In this document: in pieces, positions 8,242-14,758 of the stretch
Layout: each line of letters opens with the position of its first letter
Numbering within the stretch: position 1 is the stretch's first letter
Virus record (IMG/VR): IMGVR_UViG_3300038457_000187
Location: 1-32,924 of that record
Strand: one strand, 5' to 3'
Origin: a virus
DNA: 32,924 nucleotides
Notes under the pieces: model-generated
The model's input: the letters and a program-made list of their open reading frames with translations, nothing else
Database searches by the model: none
What the model was told of the DNA's origin: nothing
Position numbers and translations under genes: made by a program

Positions 8242-8660
8242 CAGTTTGGCTCCCTATCTCCGAAGCTGGCTTCGTATGCAGCCTCGGTGTTCTCCAGCTT
8301 CTTTAGCAGGATCTCTGCCTCTGCATCCCGCCCAGCCTCCACTAGGTACCGGATAATTTCCCGGTCGGTGAGTCCGCGGAAGTGCAGCGACGCCACCACG
8401 CTATCGAGCGCCTGCACGCATCGCCGGCATACCGGGTGATGCGAGACCATGGCATCCGCGTGGTTGCCGCACGGACACCTGGCGGCGATGGCCGCGCGCC
8501 GCGCCAGCGAATTGGCGCAGTGCCAGCAGAGTGGCGTGCCGCCCCGCACGGCATCGGCGAACCGGCCGCACCGGCAGCGCAGGTTGCGATTGTAAAGCCA
8601 CCGGAAGCCCAGCAGGCCTCCGATGGCAATACCGGCAGCGGAGACATACCACCAGGTCAC
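8241..8660 (-). CDS. Membrane-anchored zinc-ribbon protein (139 aa)
   Basis: GTG start at 8660 in a GTGA overlap. An N-terminal transmembrane segment (WWYVSAAGIAIGGLLGFRWL) is followed by two zinc-ribbon modules: CRCG...CWHC, then CPCG...CRRC. After these comes a helical acidic tail (LTDREIIRYLVEAGRDAEAE). The topology predicts a short outside end with the zinc modules in the cytoplasm. The family is unknown to me. Confidence 0.7.
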   Translation of the reverse strand: MTWWYVSAAGIAIGGLLGFRWLYNRNLRCRCGRFADAVRGGTPLCWHCANSLARRAAIAARCPCGNHADAMVSHHPVCRRCVQALDSVVASLHFRGLTDREIIRYLVEAGRDAEAEILLKKLENTEAAYEASFGDREPN

Positions 8661-8827
8661 TTCACTCCCCAGATGCGCAGCAGCGCGATAAAACAGGCAA
8701 TGCCGATCGCGCAGAGCACGCCCAGCCCCAGCGCATCAGTCATGGCATCGCCCTGGCCGCTCGTGAGTCTCAGGCAGAACAAGGCGACGTGCTGCCACCA
8801 GGAGTAGTGCCGTGTCAGTGATTTCAT
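8657..8827 (-). CDS. Small membrane protein (56 aa)
   Basis: ATG at 8827 overlaps the stop of the Gp157-like gene (ATGA), and its stop overlaps the next GTG. The N-terminal half is amphipathic and aromatic (MKSLTRHYSWWQHVALFCLR). The C-terminal half is one membrane helix (ALGLGVLCAIGIACFIALLR). An internal ATG at 8743 is a possible alternative start. The role is unknown; small membrane peptides are common in phage early operons. Confidence 0.6.
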   Translation of the reverse strand: MKSLTRHYSWWQHVALFCLRLTSGQGDAMTDALGLGVLCAIGIACFIALLRIWGVK

Positions 8828-9462
8828 GATCGCCTGACTCCTTTCGGATACTCAATGTCGGCGCCTTCGATTTCCACGCCGGCCTTGAGAGCCTTTTTGA
8901 CATCGGCCAGCCGGACAGACACATCGACGGTGATCTGCGCCAGGGTTTCGGGCCACAGCGTCTCGACGATCTGCTGCCACAATTCCGCCGGCATCTTCGC
9001 CGCGGCCGTTTTGTATTCGATCGGCACCAGCGCCGCGTCCTCGACCTTGCATCGCTCCGAGGTCGAGAGCGCCAGGGTGTTGCACTGGCCCTCCAGCTTG
9101 CGCGGGCCCTTCTTTGGCGCCGGCAGGGCCTCCAGCACGCGCACGCAGTAGCCTTCGAGGGATGCCGCCTGGGACTCGAAATGCTTCTGGCGCTTGGTAA
9201 GCCGTTCGAATTCGAGATTCGCCGCAAGCTTCGCTGCGGCCGCCTGCGATTCGAGGTGAGCCAGCATCCGGCAGACATTATCTACCTTGCGCGGTAGCGC
9301 GTCCTGGAACTGCTGGATCTGCGCGTCGAGGTCGGCTTGGTCGGCGGAGCCTTGCTCCACCATGTCGCGGGTGTCCAAGAGACAGACAAGCTCCTCGGAC
9401 AATTCGTACAGCGAAAGGGAGGCCGTAGCCTCCCGAGGTTCAACCAGAGCTAGGGCGCTCAT
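8824..9462 (-). CDS. Gp157-family phage protein (212 aa)
   Basis: I chose the ATG at 9462 because GGAAGGAG precedes it and it overlaps the upstream stop (ATGA). The product begins SALALVEPREATASLSLYEL and has a long coiled coil (about residues 50-120, including MLAHLESQAAAAKLAANLEF and RLTKRQKHFESQAASLEGY). The C-terminal core has LALSTSERCKVEDAALVP and, after a short gap, ending VRLADVKKALKAGVEIEGAD. This is the layout of siphovirus Gp157 (Pfam Sipho_Gp157), linked to Streptococcus thermophilus phage replication or resistance. Its usual neighbour is a recombination gene, as here. Confidence 0.9.
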   Translation of the reverse strand: MSALALVEPREATASLSLYELSEELVCLLDTRDMVEQGSADQADLDAQIQQFQDALPRKVDNVCRMLAHLESQAAAAKLAANLEFERLTKRQKHFESQAASLEGYCVRVLEALPAPKKGPRKLEGQCNTLALSTSERCKVEDAALVPIEYKTAAAKMPAELWQQIVETLWPETLAQITVDVSVRLADVKKALKAGVEIEGADIEYPKGVRRS

Positions 9463-10562
9463 TGCCAGTCTCCTTCCACAGCTTCGTAGTGTTCGAAGGT
9501 GCGCGGGTCCGCCGCCTTGTGCAAGTGTTCTTGCACCCGTTGCTCCAGGCGCTGGTAGCATGCCCACGACGCCTTGGCGTTGTCGAACTGGTTGGAGTGC
9601 TCAACGCCGAACTGCCGGAGCACTTCGTAATAAAGCGGCCAGGGGATCTGGGACTTGAGGGCCTCGAAGCAGCGGACCATTTCGCCGAAGGTGCGCCAGG
9701 GCTTCGTGGTAGACTGCGGAGAAGAAGAAGTTTGGGATTGTGCATCTGGAAGCGTAGCAGCCGGCTTGCCTGTCAGGGTTTGGGCCGGTTGCTGCGCTTT
9801 TTGCGTTTCAGGCTCGGGTTCGGGCTCGGGCTGCTCCTCGATATCCTGGGTGAAAAACTCCGAGGCCGAAGTCGCGTTGATCGTGGCGCTGATCTTGGCG
9901 CGCTTGAGAGCGATCTTTTGGACCGTGTTCACGACATCGAACACGTCCGGGTTGCGAACGCGCCCGACTTCCTGGGACTCGATGGTCTGGTCGCCGGCCG
10001 GGAAGGTAGCGCCGCACCCGCCAGTCTTGTTCCAGCAGTACCAGCCCCCCTGTTTCGACTTGCGGATGTTCTCCTTGCTGCACTGGGGGCATTTCCGCTC
10101 TGCCTTGCGCCAGCGGTACTTGGCTTCCCACGAGGAGCAGGAGCCAATACCTTCGCCCATGAACTCCTCGCCGCGATAGGCGAAGCTGCGGACCTCGACG
10201 TAGAAGAACGGTTCGCCGCCGTGATCCTTGCCGGTCCAATCTTTGACGTTCTCGGTGACTTCGTACTCCAGCTTGAGCGAGAACAAATTGCAGAGCTTAT
10301 CGGCACCCGGCTGCAAGAGCGTTGGTTTGTCCGATCCGGGAATGGGGCCGTAGTCGGTGCCTTCGATCATCAGCCGCTTGGTGACTTCGATCATGAGGTG
10401 CCGACGCGCAATAGCCGCGTCCAGGTTCACATCTTTCTTGAGTTGCTGGACGGCCAGAGAGGCGCTGAGCGCGGACGCCAGATTCGAGCCGTCCGGCTTG
10501 ATGACGATGGGGTGCGGCCCGTGGCCGTTTCCGTTTCCATTCAATGCGGCGAGAGTTGCCAT
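9459..10562 (-). CDS. Phage recombination-associated protein with zinc ribbon (367 aa)
   Basis: ATG at 10562 follows AAAGGAG. The N-terminal region has EVTKRLMIEGTDYGPIPGSD followed by KPTLLQPGADKLCNLFSLKL, and then a basic strand region with EEFMGEGIGSCSSWEAKYRW. A zinc ribbon (CPQCSKEN...WYCWNKTGGCGATF) sits near residues 158-186. A further helix (VVNTQKIALKRAKI-like) lies near 215. The C-terminal 90 residues form a separate helical domain after a Pro/Glu/Gln linker. I associate this N-terminal signature with an unnamed phage family found beside Gp157 and recombination genes. A ssDNA-annealing or DNA-binding role is likely but inferred. Confidence 0.75.
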   Translation of the reverse strand: MATLAALNGNGNGHGPHPIVIKPDGSNLASALSASLAVQQLKKDVNLDAAIARRHLMIEVTKRLMIEGTDYGPIPGSDKPTLLQPGADKLCNLFSLKLEYEVTENVKDWTGKDHGGEPFFYVEVRSFAYRGEEFMGEGIGSCSSWEAKYRWRKAERKCPQCSKENIRKSKQGGWYCWNKTGGCGATFPAGDQTIESQEVGRVRNPDVFDVVNTVQKIALKRAKISATINATSASEFFTQDIEEQPEPEPEPETQKAQQPAQTLTGKPAATLPDAQSQTSSSPQSTTKPWRTFGEMVRCFEALKSQIPWPLYYEVLRQFGVEHSNQFDNAKASWACYQRLEQRVQEHLHKAADPRTFEHYEAVEGDWQ

Positions 10563-10564
10563 GG

Positions 10565-10780
10565 CTACTTTGTCTCCTTTTCTGCCGCCCTCGAGGTGGC
10601 GGCCATAGCAACGTTCATCTGGGTGGCCATATCCCAGATCATCTTGGGCAGATCGTTCGGCCGCGCCCGGATCGGTTCCTCGGCCGGCTCCTCGGGCAGG
10701 CGGCGCACAGTGGCGGCCATAGCAGCGTTCATCGCTGTGGCCATATCCCAGATCATCTTGGGCAGATCGTTCTCGCGCAT
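10565..10780 (-). CDS. Small protein with an internal duplication (71 aa)
   Basis: ATG at 10780, TAG at 10565, two bases before the next start. The chain contains two copies of NDLPKMIWDMATxMNxAMAA separated by a Pro/Glu/Arg-rich linker, so half the protein is a repeated amphipathic helix. The DNA copies (about 10598-10657 and 10711-10773) are nearly identical and about 111 bp apart. No family is recognised. A coiled or dimerising helix pair is a reasonable guess. Confidence 0.65.
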   Translation of the reverse strand: MRENDLPKMIWDMATAMNAAMAATVRRLPEEPAEEPIRARPNDLPKMIWDMATQMNVAMAATSRAAEKETK

Positions 10781-10783
10781 GGC

Positions 10784-11110
10784 TTACGCCACCTCCTGAT
10801 AATCGCCATGCCCGTAGCGCAAGGCGCGCTCCATTTCGTCCTCAGCCTGCGCCCGGATGGCGACGACGCGCGGGGCAGCTTTCCATCCGGCGTCTTCGGC
10901 GGCGCCGTGCGACAAGCATTCCAGGCAGTAATACTGGTCTCCGGCATCGCGGTAGCCGGTTTGTTCGCCGGCACCAAAATCGTATTCGCGCAACTCCACG
11001 TTGGCGGAGCCGCACTCGGGGCAGGAGTACTCCTGCTCCTCATGCAGTTCGCAGTCGTGGAACTCGATCGGGTAGGTTTCTTCTTCGGTCGGGGGGTCCC
11101 AGGTAATCAT
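10784..11110 (-). CDS. Acidic zinc-ribbon protein (108 aa)
   Basis: ATG at 11110 follows GAAAGGAAAAT. A CPECGSANVEL ribbon half (residues about 30-40) pairs with YYCLECL (about 60-67). The N-terminus is very acidic (TEEETYPIEFHDCELHEEQE). It may mimic DNA or bind a partner protein, but no family is recognised. The leader carries a GNRA hairpin shared with the gene starting at 11615. Confidence 0.7.
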   Translation of the reverse strand: MITWDPPTEEETYPIEFHDCELHEEQEYSCPECGSANVELREYDFGAGEQTGYRDAGDQYYCLECLSHGAAEDAGWKAAPRVVAIRAQAEDEMERALRYGHGDYQEVA

Positions 11111-11140
11111 ATTTTCCTTTCGCGCTTTAGAGCCTCGCGG
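11103..11140 (-). promoter_or_regulatory. Leader hairpin, copy A (AGCC-GCGA-GGCT)
   Basis: On the minus strand the 5' leader of the gene at 11110 reads AAAAGCCGCGAGGCT, then TAAAGCGCGAAAGGAAAAT before the ATG. The AGCC/GGCT stem is closed by a GCGA (GNRA) tetraloop. A nearly identical leader precedes the gene starting at 11615 (11616-11655). This shared mRNA element may set translation or processing. Confidence 0.5.
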
Positions 11141-11150
11141 CTTTTCAATG

Positions 11151-11204
11151 TGGTGGCCGGGCTTCGAACCGGCGCTGCCGCATTACACGCCCCGGAGGGC
11201 GTGT
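11151..11204 (-). ncRNA. Two-hairpin structured RNA, tRNA T-arm-like
   Basis: On the minus strand an 8-bp stem ACACGCCC/GGGCGTGT is capped by UCCG (C-UNCG-G type, very stable). It is followed by a T-arm-like hairpin (GCCGG, loop TTCGAAGC, CCGGC) and CACCA. A T-loop and a CCA-like end suggest tRNA. However, there is no 7-bp acceptor stem after the T-arm and no clear anticodon arm, so it is not a complete tRNA. It lies in the gap between two genes and could be a tRNA relic, a tRNA mimic or an mRNA processing signal. Confidence 0.3.
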
Positions 11205-11214
11205 CGTCTGCGAT

Positions 11215-11466
11215 TCACGCCTCGCAAGAATATCCGGCAGGTCCATCGCCCTTGGGGTGGATCATGCCGCACAGCGGACACCAAGCGGAATCCACCATTT
11301 CGCGGAGATCGTCCGAGGTGTACTGGCGGTCGTCCGGCTGCCCAGGCAGCGCATCAGCCACAGTGCAGAGGTTGTCGCAGGATTCGGGTGCGTCCGGGGC
11401 AGCGTCGTATGCGTCCAGCAATTCGATCGCTTCTTCGCGCGTCATGTATGTGATTCTGCTTTTCAT
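11215..11466 (-). CDS. Acidic Cys-containing small protein (83 aa)
   Basis: I chose the ATG at 11466 because CCAGGAGAATCACA precedes it and it overlaps the upstream stop (ATGA). The product has MTREEAIELLDAYDAAPDAP near the start, then CDNLC, and a C-terminal WCPLCGMIHPKGDG where CxxC plus His could bind zinc. It is strongly acidic. No family is recognised. Confidence 0.65.
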   Translation of the reverse strand: MKSRITYMTREEAIELLDAYDAAPDAPESCDNLCTVADALPGQPDDRQYTSDDLREMVDSAWCPLCGMIHPKGDGPAGYSCEA

Positions 11467-11615
11467 TGTGATTCTCCTGGGCACGCCTTGACGTGCTTCT
11501 GTATCTGGCTGGCCGCCACGCTCGCCCCGCAACGGGGGCAGGTTACAGGGTCCAATTCGCGCGGGCGGCCGGCGCCGGGCCGCTTTCCGCCGCGGGGGGA
11601 TTTGGGGTCGCTCAT
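11463..11615 (-). CDS. Small zinc-finger protein (50 aa)
   Basis: ATG at 11615 follows AAAGGAACAAG, and its TGA overlaps the next ATG. The N-terminus is basic and Gly/Pro-rich (SPRGGKRPGAGRPREL). Then come CPRCGASV and, eleven residues on, KHVKAC, a CCHC finger. It is the first gene of the lower early operon, a position that suits a regulator. Inferred DNA or RNA binding only. Confidence 0.6.
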   Translation of the reverse strand: MSDPKSPRGGKRPGAGRPRELDPVTCPRCGASVAASQIQKHVKACPGESQ

Positions 11616-11743
11616 CTTGTTCCTTTCGCTCTTTTTAGCCTCGCGGCTTTTTAACTTCCATGCCTATCATGCCACGGCGCGAAACGTAACGCAAGTACTT
11701 TCCGTACTGATTTTGGATATGGTACTCACCTTTTCATGGTAAG
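11616..11743. promoter_or_regulatory. Divergent control region between leftward and rightward operons
   Basis: The region separates genes starting at 11615 (-) and 11744 (+). Leftward, TTGCGT and CATGAT stand 17 bases apart. Rightward, TAAGAT lies about 3-8 bases before the 11744 start. AGTACTTTCCGTACT (11692-11706) is an inverted repeat of AGTAC, and a third GTACT lies at about 11720 (GGTACTCACC). Three GTACT boxes between divergent promoters are what a repressor/operator switch looks like. Leader hairpin copy B lies at 11616-11655. Confidence 0.5.
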
Positions 11744-11956
11744 ATGTGGCCGATGGGAGAAATCACACTGCGGGAGCACCTGACGCGCATCGCCGGGATG
11801 GGCGGCAGAGCGAGAGCATTGAAGCTGTCGCCGCGCCGGCGCCGGGCGATTGCGATAAAGGCCAGCGCCGCGGCTGTCGAGGGGCGTCGGGCTATTCCTG
11901 CCGAGAAGCGGAGCGCCCTGGCGCGCGCGGCTGCACTCGCACGGTGGGCAAAATGA
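11744..11956 (+). CDS. Small basic Ala/Arg-rich protein (70 aa)
   Basis: ATG at 11744, with MGEITLREH also possible from 11753. The core GGRARALKLSPRRRRAIAIK followed by ARAAALARWAK is a pattern I know from small phage and chromosome-borne proteins (GGRARA...LSPxRRxxIAxKAAxARW). They are thought to be short DNA-binding, repressor-like helices. It is the first gene of the rightward operon beside the operator-like region, and ends in ATGA with the next gene. Confidence 0.7.
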   Translation: MWPMGEITLREHLTRIAGMGGRARALKLSPRRRRAIAIKASAAAVEGRRAIPAEKRSALARAAALARWAK

Positions 11957-12210
11957 CGGCCTGGACCACCAGCGAGTTGCTCGACCTCGATCGCGCGGCG
12001 GCTGCACATGCCCGTCGTGCGCAAGAGCTGCTGGCCACGCTCGACCGCTCCGAAGCCGGCGTCTCGGTGCAGGCGACGGTCGAGCGCATCCGCTTGGCGG
12101 AGCTGACTGCAGCCGCGTTGCGGGAGTTCGCGGCGGCCAAAAGGCAGGGGAAAAGCGGGGAGCAAGCAGGCCCGGAAACCAGGCCGGCGAGTTCGGCAAA
12201 ACGCGCATAA
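11953..12210 (+). CDS. Ala-rich helical protein (85 aa)
   Basis: ATG at 11953 in an ATGA overlap. The chain is almost entirely helical (ELLDLDRAAAAHARRAQELL, then VERIRLAELTAAALREFAAA), so a coiled coil is likely. It ends at 12210, where the next ATG begins (TAATG). No family is recognised. Confidence 0.65.
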   Translation: MTAWTTSELLDLDRAAAAHARRAQELLATLDRSEAGVSVQATVERIRLAELTAAALREFAAAKRQGKSGEQAGPETRPASSAKRA

Positions 12211-12449
12211 TGCCGAACTCAAAAAAGTTGGCTGAAGCAACTAAAAGGGTTGCGGGCGCGGATACGAAAACGAGATCTGTTGTAATGCCGAACTGGAGAG
12301 GTAAAACGCTGATTTCAGGGGATTCGGGGCGGCCGGCTGGAGCGGCATATGAAGCCAGTATAGCGCGTCGGACGGAGCCAAGCGACGCGCAACGGCGCGC
12401 GGAAAACCGCCGTCCAGTGCACGCTTTTCGCGGGAGGCAAACATCGTGA
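12210..12449 (+). CDS. Basic hypothetical protein (79 aa)
   Basis: ATG at 12210 shares a base with the upstream stop, and its own TGA overlaps the next GTG. The chain (MPNSKKLAEATKRVAGADTK, later RRTEPSDAQRRAENRRP) has no fold that I recognise and is compositionally odd. Coupling on both sides supports translation. It may be a decayed gene. Confidence 0.45.
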   Translation: MPNSKKLAEATKRVAGADTKTRSVVMPNWRGKTLISGDSGRPAGAAYEASIARRTEPSDAQRRAENRRPVHAFRGRQTS

Positions 12450-12526
12450 GCAAAACCTCAATCGAATGGACCGATGTGACGTGGAACCCGACGCGCCCTG
12501 TTGCTAAGCGGAAGGGGGCGGCGTGA
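12446..12526 (+). pseudogene. Truncated start of a Gp37/Gp68 (DUF5131) gene
   Basis: GTG at 12446 follows GGGAGGCAAACATC, a good ribosome-binding site. The first 15 residues (MSKTSIEWTDVTWNP) match the hallmark start of phage Gp37/Gp68 (DUF5131), normally SIEWTDATWNPxxGC followed by a Cys cluster. Here the frame then reads TRPVAKRKGAA and stops. The protein is about 26 residues instead of about 240, so the rest was deleted. The next gene starts inside its stop (GTGA). Confidence 0.7.
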
Positions 12527-12741
12527 AGTCCGAATCGGAAATAAGAGGCAAGTTGGCTGAGTTGCTTGCCATCGATGGCCGCGTGCAGCCAGATGGCATG
12601 ACGCGCGGTGGAATGATGTTCGCTAAAGCGGCAGCTTGCAAAACGTTGCTGTGGGCGCTGGGCGAGAACGATGACGACCGCTGGCACATCACGGCCGTGC
12701 CTGGTCCGCCCGTCGATGCAAGGGCGAAGAACCGGAACTGA
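12523..12741 (+). CDS. Hypothetical protein (72 aa)
   Basis: GTG start at 12523, coupled to the DUF5131 remnant. The product (SESEIRGKLAELLAIDGRVQ, then GGMMFAKAAACKTLLWALGE) is two helices followed by NDDDRWHITAVPGPP. No family is recognised. It is the last gene of the short rightward operon and ends 55 bases before a heptamer array that may terminate transcription. Confidence 0.6.
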   Translation: MKSESEIRGKLAELLAIDGRVQPDGMTRGGMMFAKAAACKTLLWALGENDDDRWHITAVPGPPVDARAKNRN

Positions 12742-12795
12742 TCCGGGCGCCATCGGGGGGCTTAGGCGATGCGAGCGCACGCTCTGCCAATAAGT

Positions 12796-12870
12796 TTCAG
12801 CCATCAGCCCTCAGCCATCAGCCAAACCCGCGGGCGCGGGCTGAAAGCTGACGGCTGAAAGCTGACAGCT
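12796..12870. terminator. Inverted heptamer array between convergent genes
   Basis: A run of CAGCCAT/CAGCCCT heptamers (12796-12823) faces its reverse complement (GCTGAAAGCTGA type, 12837-12870) across a GC-rich spacer. The two halves could pair into a long imperfect stem. It lies exactly between the rightward gene ending at 12741 and the leftward gene ending at 12877, the expected place for a bidirectional terminator. The terminator function is inference; there is no clear T tract. Confidence 0.5.
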
Positions 12871-12876
12871 ACTCTC

Positions 12877-13311
12877 CTAGTTCCCCCCGCCGGCGCTCAT
12901 CGCCTTCTCGACGGGCTTCCGGCGCGCGCGCGTCTTAGCGGCCACCGGCACGGGCTGGCCTCCGGTCTCAACCGCGGGCGGCGCGGCCGTACCAGCTTCC
13001 TCGGCTCTCCGTTTCGCCCAGCGGGCTGTCGCGGCCTGGCTCAACTTCGCGCGCTGCGCTTTGGTCCGCCTGTGCCGCGCGGTATCGGTTGCCGGCGCCG
13101 GCGGCGCGTTGCCGGTGATTGGCGCGCTGGTCCGATTCTCGATCGAGAGCAGGCGCTCGGTCAAATTGTCGTTGAGCGCGGCGTTAAACCGCTGCCGTTC
13201 GGCGAAACTCATCTCCAACGTGGTGATGTAATCGTAGAGGCGCTGGTGGCGCCAGACTTCCGTCCGCGAGGACGGACGCGAGGACGGAATAGATAAAGCA
13301 AGTCCTTTCAT
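12877..13311 (-). CDS. Basic hypothetical protein with DNA-binding-like core (144 aa)
   Basis: ATG at 13311 follows AGGGAGAATCACCACC. N-terminal helices (EVWRHQRLYDYITTLEMSFA, ERQRFNAALNDNLTERLLSI) are followed by a basic RHRRTKAQRAKLSQAATARW motif, which resembles the KLSQAAxARW core of small phage DNA-binding proteins. The tail is Pro/Ala/Lys-rich and disordered. Near the start the DNA forms a 7-bp stem with a GCGA loop (13259-13276). Function unknown. Confidence 0.7.
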   Translation of the reverse strand: MKGLALSIPSSRPSSRTEVWRHQRLYDYITTLEMSFAERQRFNAALNDNLTERLLSIENRTSAPITGNAPPAPATDTARHRRTKAQRAKLSQAATARWAKRRAEEAGTAAPPAVETGGQPVPVAAKTRARRKPVEKAMSAGGGN

Positions 13312-13353
13312 GGTGGTGATTCTCCCTGTGGAAATAGTAACACGGGAAAAGAG

Positions 13354-13626
13354 TTATCGGCTTTCAGCGCGCGGCAGGCTGCTTTCCATGCGGACGTAGA
13401 TGTCTGGCTGAACCCACGCCATACGCTCAATGGTGCGGTGCTTTAGTGGCCGGCGCCCTCGCCCCCACCATCCCCGCGCTTCCGCGAGCTGGTCGCGACG
13501 TGCCTGTTGCGCGTCGGCGGCGCAGAGCTTGCAGCGCGTCCTGAGACGTCCGGTGCGGTCGCGGCGCACTGTGAGGAGGTAGTCGGCTTCGTGGATGCGG
13601 CAGCCGCTTGGAGCGGGCCCAGGCAT
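13354..13626 (-). CDS. Small Cys-containing protein (90 aa)
   Basis: ATG at 13626, one base after the upstream stop codon. The product has SGCRIHEADYLLTVRRDRTG then RLRTRCKLCAADAQQARRDQ, a C...CxxC pattern followed by a basic helix. This resembles the first half of HNH/VSR-like zinc domains, but no H-N-H triad follows. A nuclease role is therefore not supported. Confidence 0.65.
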   Translation of the reverse strand: MPGPAPSGCRIHEADYLLTVRRDRTGRLRTRCKLCAADAQQARRDQLAEARGWWGRGRRPLKHRTIERMAWVQPDIYVRMESSLPRAESR

Positions 13627-13627
13627 A

Positions 13628-14194
13628 CTACGGCACGCTGACCGTTACTGCCCCGTAGGCGTTGGCGGTCACAATCTGCTGGCACTGCGCCAAAGGAATG
13701 ATATTTCCCGCGCACTGGAGGCTCACCTGGGGGCTTGCCGGGTAGCCGGACCATTCCTGTGTCACCTGGGCAAACGTCGGCGTGTTGCCCGGCTGGAGCT
13801 GCGCCACGGCCACCATATAATCGCCCGGCATGGAGTTGAGGTTGTTGCTCCAGGAGCACGTCGGGCAAATTATGGTCGGCGCGCCGCCCGTCAACCCGGG
13901 CATAGCCACAATCGGCACGCCCAGGTACGACAGCCTCACGCCCACCACCCCGGCGCCGTAGTAGCTGTAGCCCGCCGGGATCGAGATCGGCGGCGGGCAG
14001 CTTGGGATCGCCGGCGGCAGCGCGTTGCAGGCAAACGACAGCGTGTCGTTGAGCCTGGTCGTGCTGGTGATCGAGGCAACGATGGTGGACCCGATCGGCG
14101 GGCAATCCGCGGTGGCGGTCAACTGCGTGACCGGCGCCGGCGCCTGGGCCAGCAAAAAGCCCACCAGAAAGGCAACTGGGGTCATTGCGCGCAT
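13628..14194 (-). CDS. Secreted hypothetical protein (188 aa)
   Basis: ATG at 14194; a second ATG at 14185 is possible. The N-terminus is a signal peptide (AMTPVAFLVGFLLAQA, likely cut after AQA). The mature part is Pro/Ser/Thr-rich and beta-rich with several Cys (CPPIGS, FACNAL, SCPPP, IICPTCSW, LQCAG), which could form disulphides. The family is unknown. With the FN3 protein upstream it looks like a secreted accessory (moron) cassette inside an otherwise cytoplasmic operon. Confidence 0.7.
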   Translation of the reverse strand: MRAMTPVAFLVGFLLAQAPAPVTQLTATADCPPIGSTIVASITSTTRLNDTLSFACNALPPAIPSCPPPISIPAGYSYYGAGVVGVRLSYLGVPIVAMPGLTGGAPTIICPTCSWSNNLNSMPGDYMVAVAQLQPGNTPTFAQVTQEWSGYPASPQVSLQCAGNIIPLAQCQQIVTANAYGAVTVSVP

Positions 14195-14206
14195 CGACAG
14201 AATACT

Positions 14207-14563
14207 CTACTTGGGAACAGCCGACAAAGTAGGGGGTTGCGCCGGAGGCAGAAAGGGAATCGTCGCACTGGCTTGCGGCGAGGGCAACGAATTACCTCCA
14301 GGGCCGGTTGCCAGGACCACGTAGTAGTACGTCGACCCTTCGGTCAGCGCGTTGCTCGCGCCGGCCGTGTCGACGTAGCTGAGTTGGGCCGGTGAGGAGA
14401 TGGCACCGATCTGCGTGTACGGGCCGCCCGTCGAGGTGCCGCGCTGCACGATAAATCCGGTGGTGGTGCCGCCGCCGGAGCCTGCCGTCCACGTCAAGGT
14501 AACGCTGTGTTGCGCGGCCGCGAGGCCGGCGCACGCAAAAAGTAGCAGTATCGCGCGTTTCAT
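14207..14563 (-). CDS. Secreted fibronectin type III domain protein (118 aa)
   Basis: ATG at 14563. The signal peptide (KRAILLLFACAGLAAAQ) is followed by one FN3 domain: SVTLTWTAGSGGGTTTGFIV, QRGTSTGGPYTQIGAI, and YYYVVLATGPGGNSLPSPQA. This order (LTW, xYxVxR, Y-YYVV-A) is typical of bacterial secreted FN3 repeats, which are frequent in Acidobacteriota. A role in surface or sugar binding is inferred. It is unusual in a phage replication operon. Confidence 0.8.
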   Translation of the reverse strand: MKRAILLLFACAGLAAAQHSVTLTWTAGSGGGTTTGFIVQRGTSTGGPYTQIGAISSPAQLSYVDTAGASNALTEGSTYYYVVLATGPGGNSLPSPQASATIPFLPPAQPPTLSAVPK

Positions 14564-14584
14564 GGTCTTAGATTACCACCACGC

Positions 14585-14758
14585 TCAGGAGCCAGGCCGC
14601 TTTTTGCGCTTCGCATACGGCACGCGCAGCTCGATCTTCCGCACTTCCCGGCAGGATGGGCAGTACTTGACGTTCCGGCAGGAGGAGAGATAGGCCGCGT
14701 GGCAGCGGTGGCACGTTTTTTCGATCTTGGGTTCGTCGGCGAGAAACGCTATAGTCAT
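14585..14758 (-). CDS. Small zinc-ribbon protein (57 aa)
   Basis: I chose the ATG at 14758 because GGAAG lies at good spacing and it overlaps the upstream stop (ATGA). KTCHRCHAAYLSS and VKYCPSCREVRKI give a CxxC...CxxC ribbon, followed by a basic tail (PYAKRKKRPGS). Many phage ribbons of this kind are annotated only as hypothetical. Nucleic-acid binding is likely but not shown. Confidence 0.7.
   Translation of the reverse strand: MTIAFLADEPKIEKTCHRCHAAYLSSCRNVKYCPSCREVRKIELRVPYAKRKKRPGS

Noticed and set aside
9462-10799. Rightward open frame of 445 codons opposite the recombination gene
   Set aside because: The leftward gene has a zinc ribbon, a good ribosome-binding site and coupling; the rightward translation is Leu/Gly/Arg-rich shadow coding.
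11151-11220. A complete tRNA gene
   Set aside because: Only the T-arm and a CCA-like end are convincing; acceptor and anticodon stems cannot be built, so it is kept only as a structured RNA candidate.
12241-12804. Leftward open frame of 187 codons opposite the rightward operon
   Set aside because: It lies antisense to four coupled rightward genes and to the heptamer array, and its sequence looks like GC-rich shadow coding.
12796-12870. CRISPR array
   Set aside because: The repeat unit is only seven bases without unique spacers, and no cas genes are visible.
13354-13626. HNH nuclease
   Set aside because: The Cys pattern is present but the catalytic His-Asn-His residues are not.
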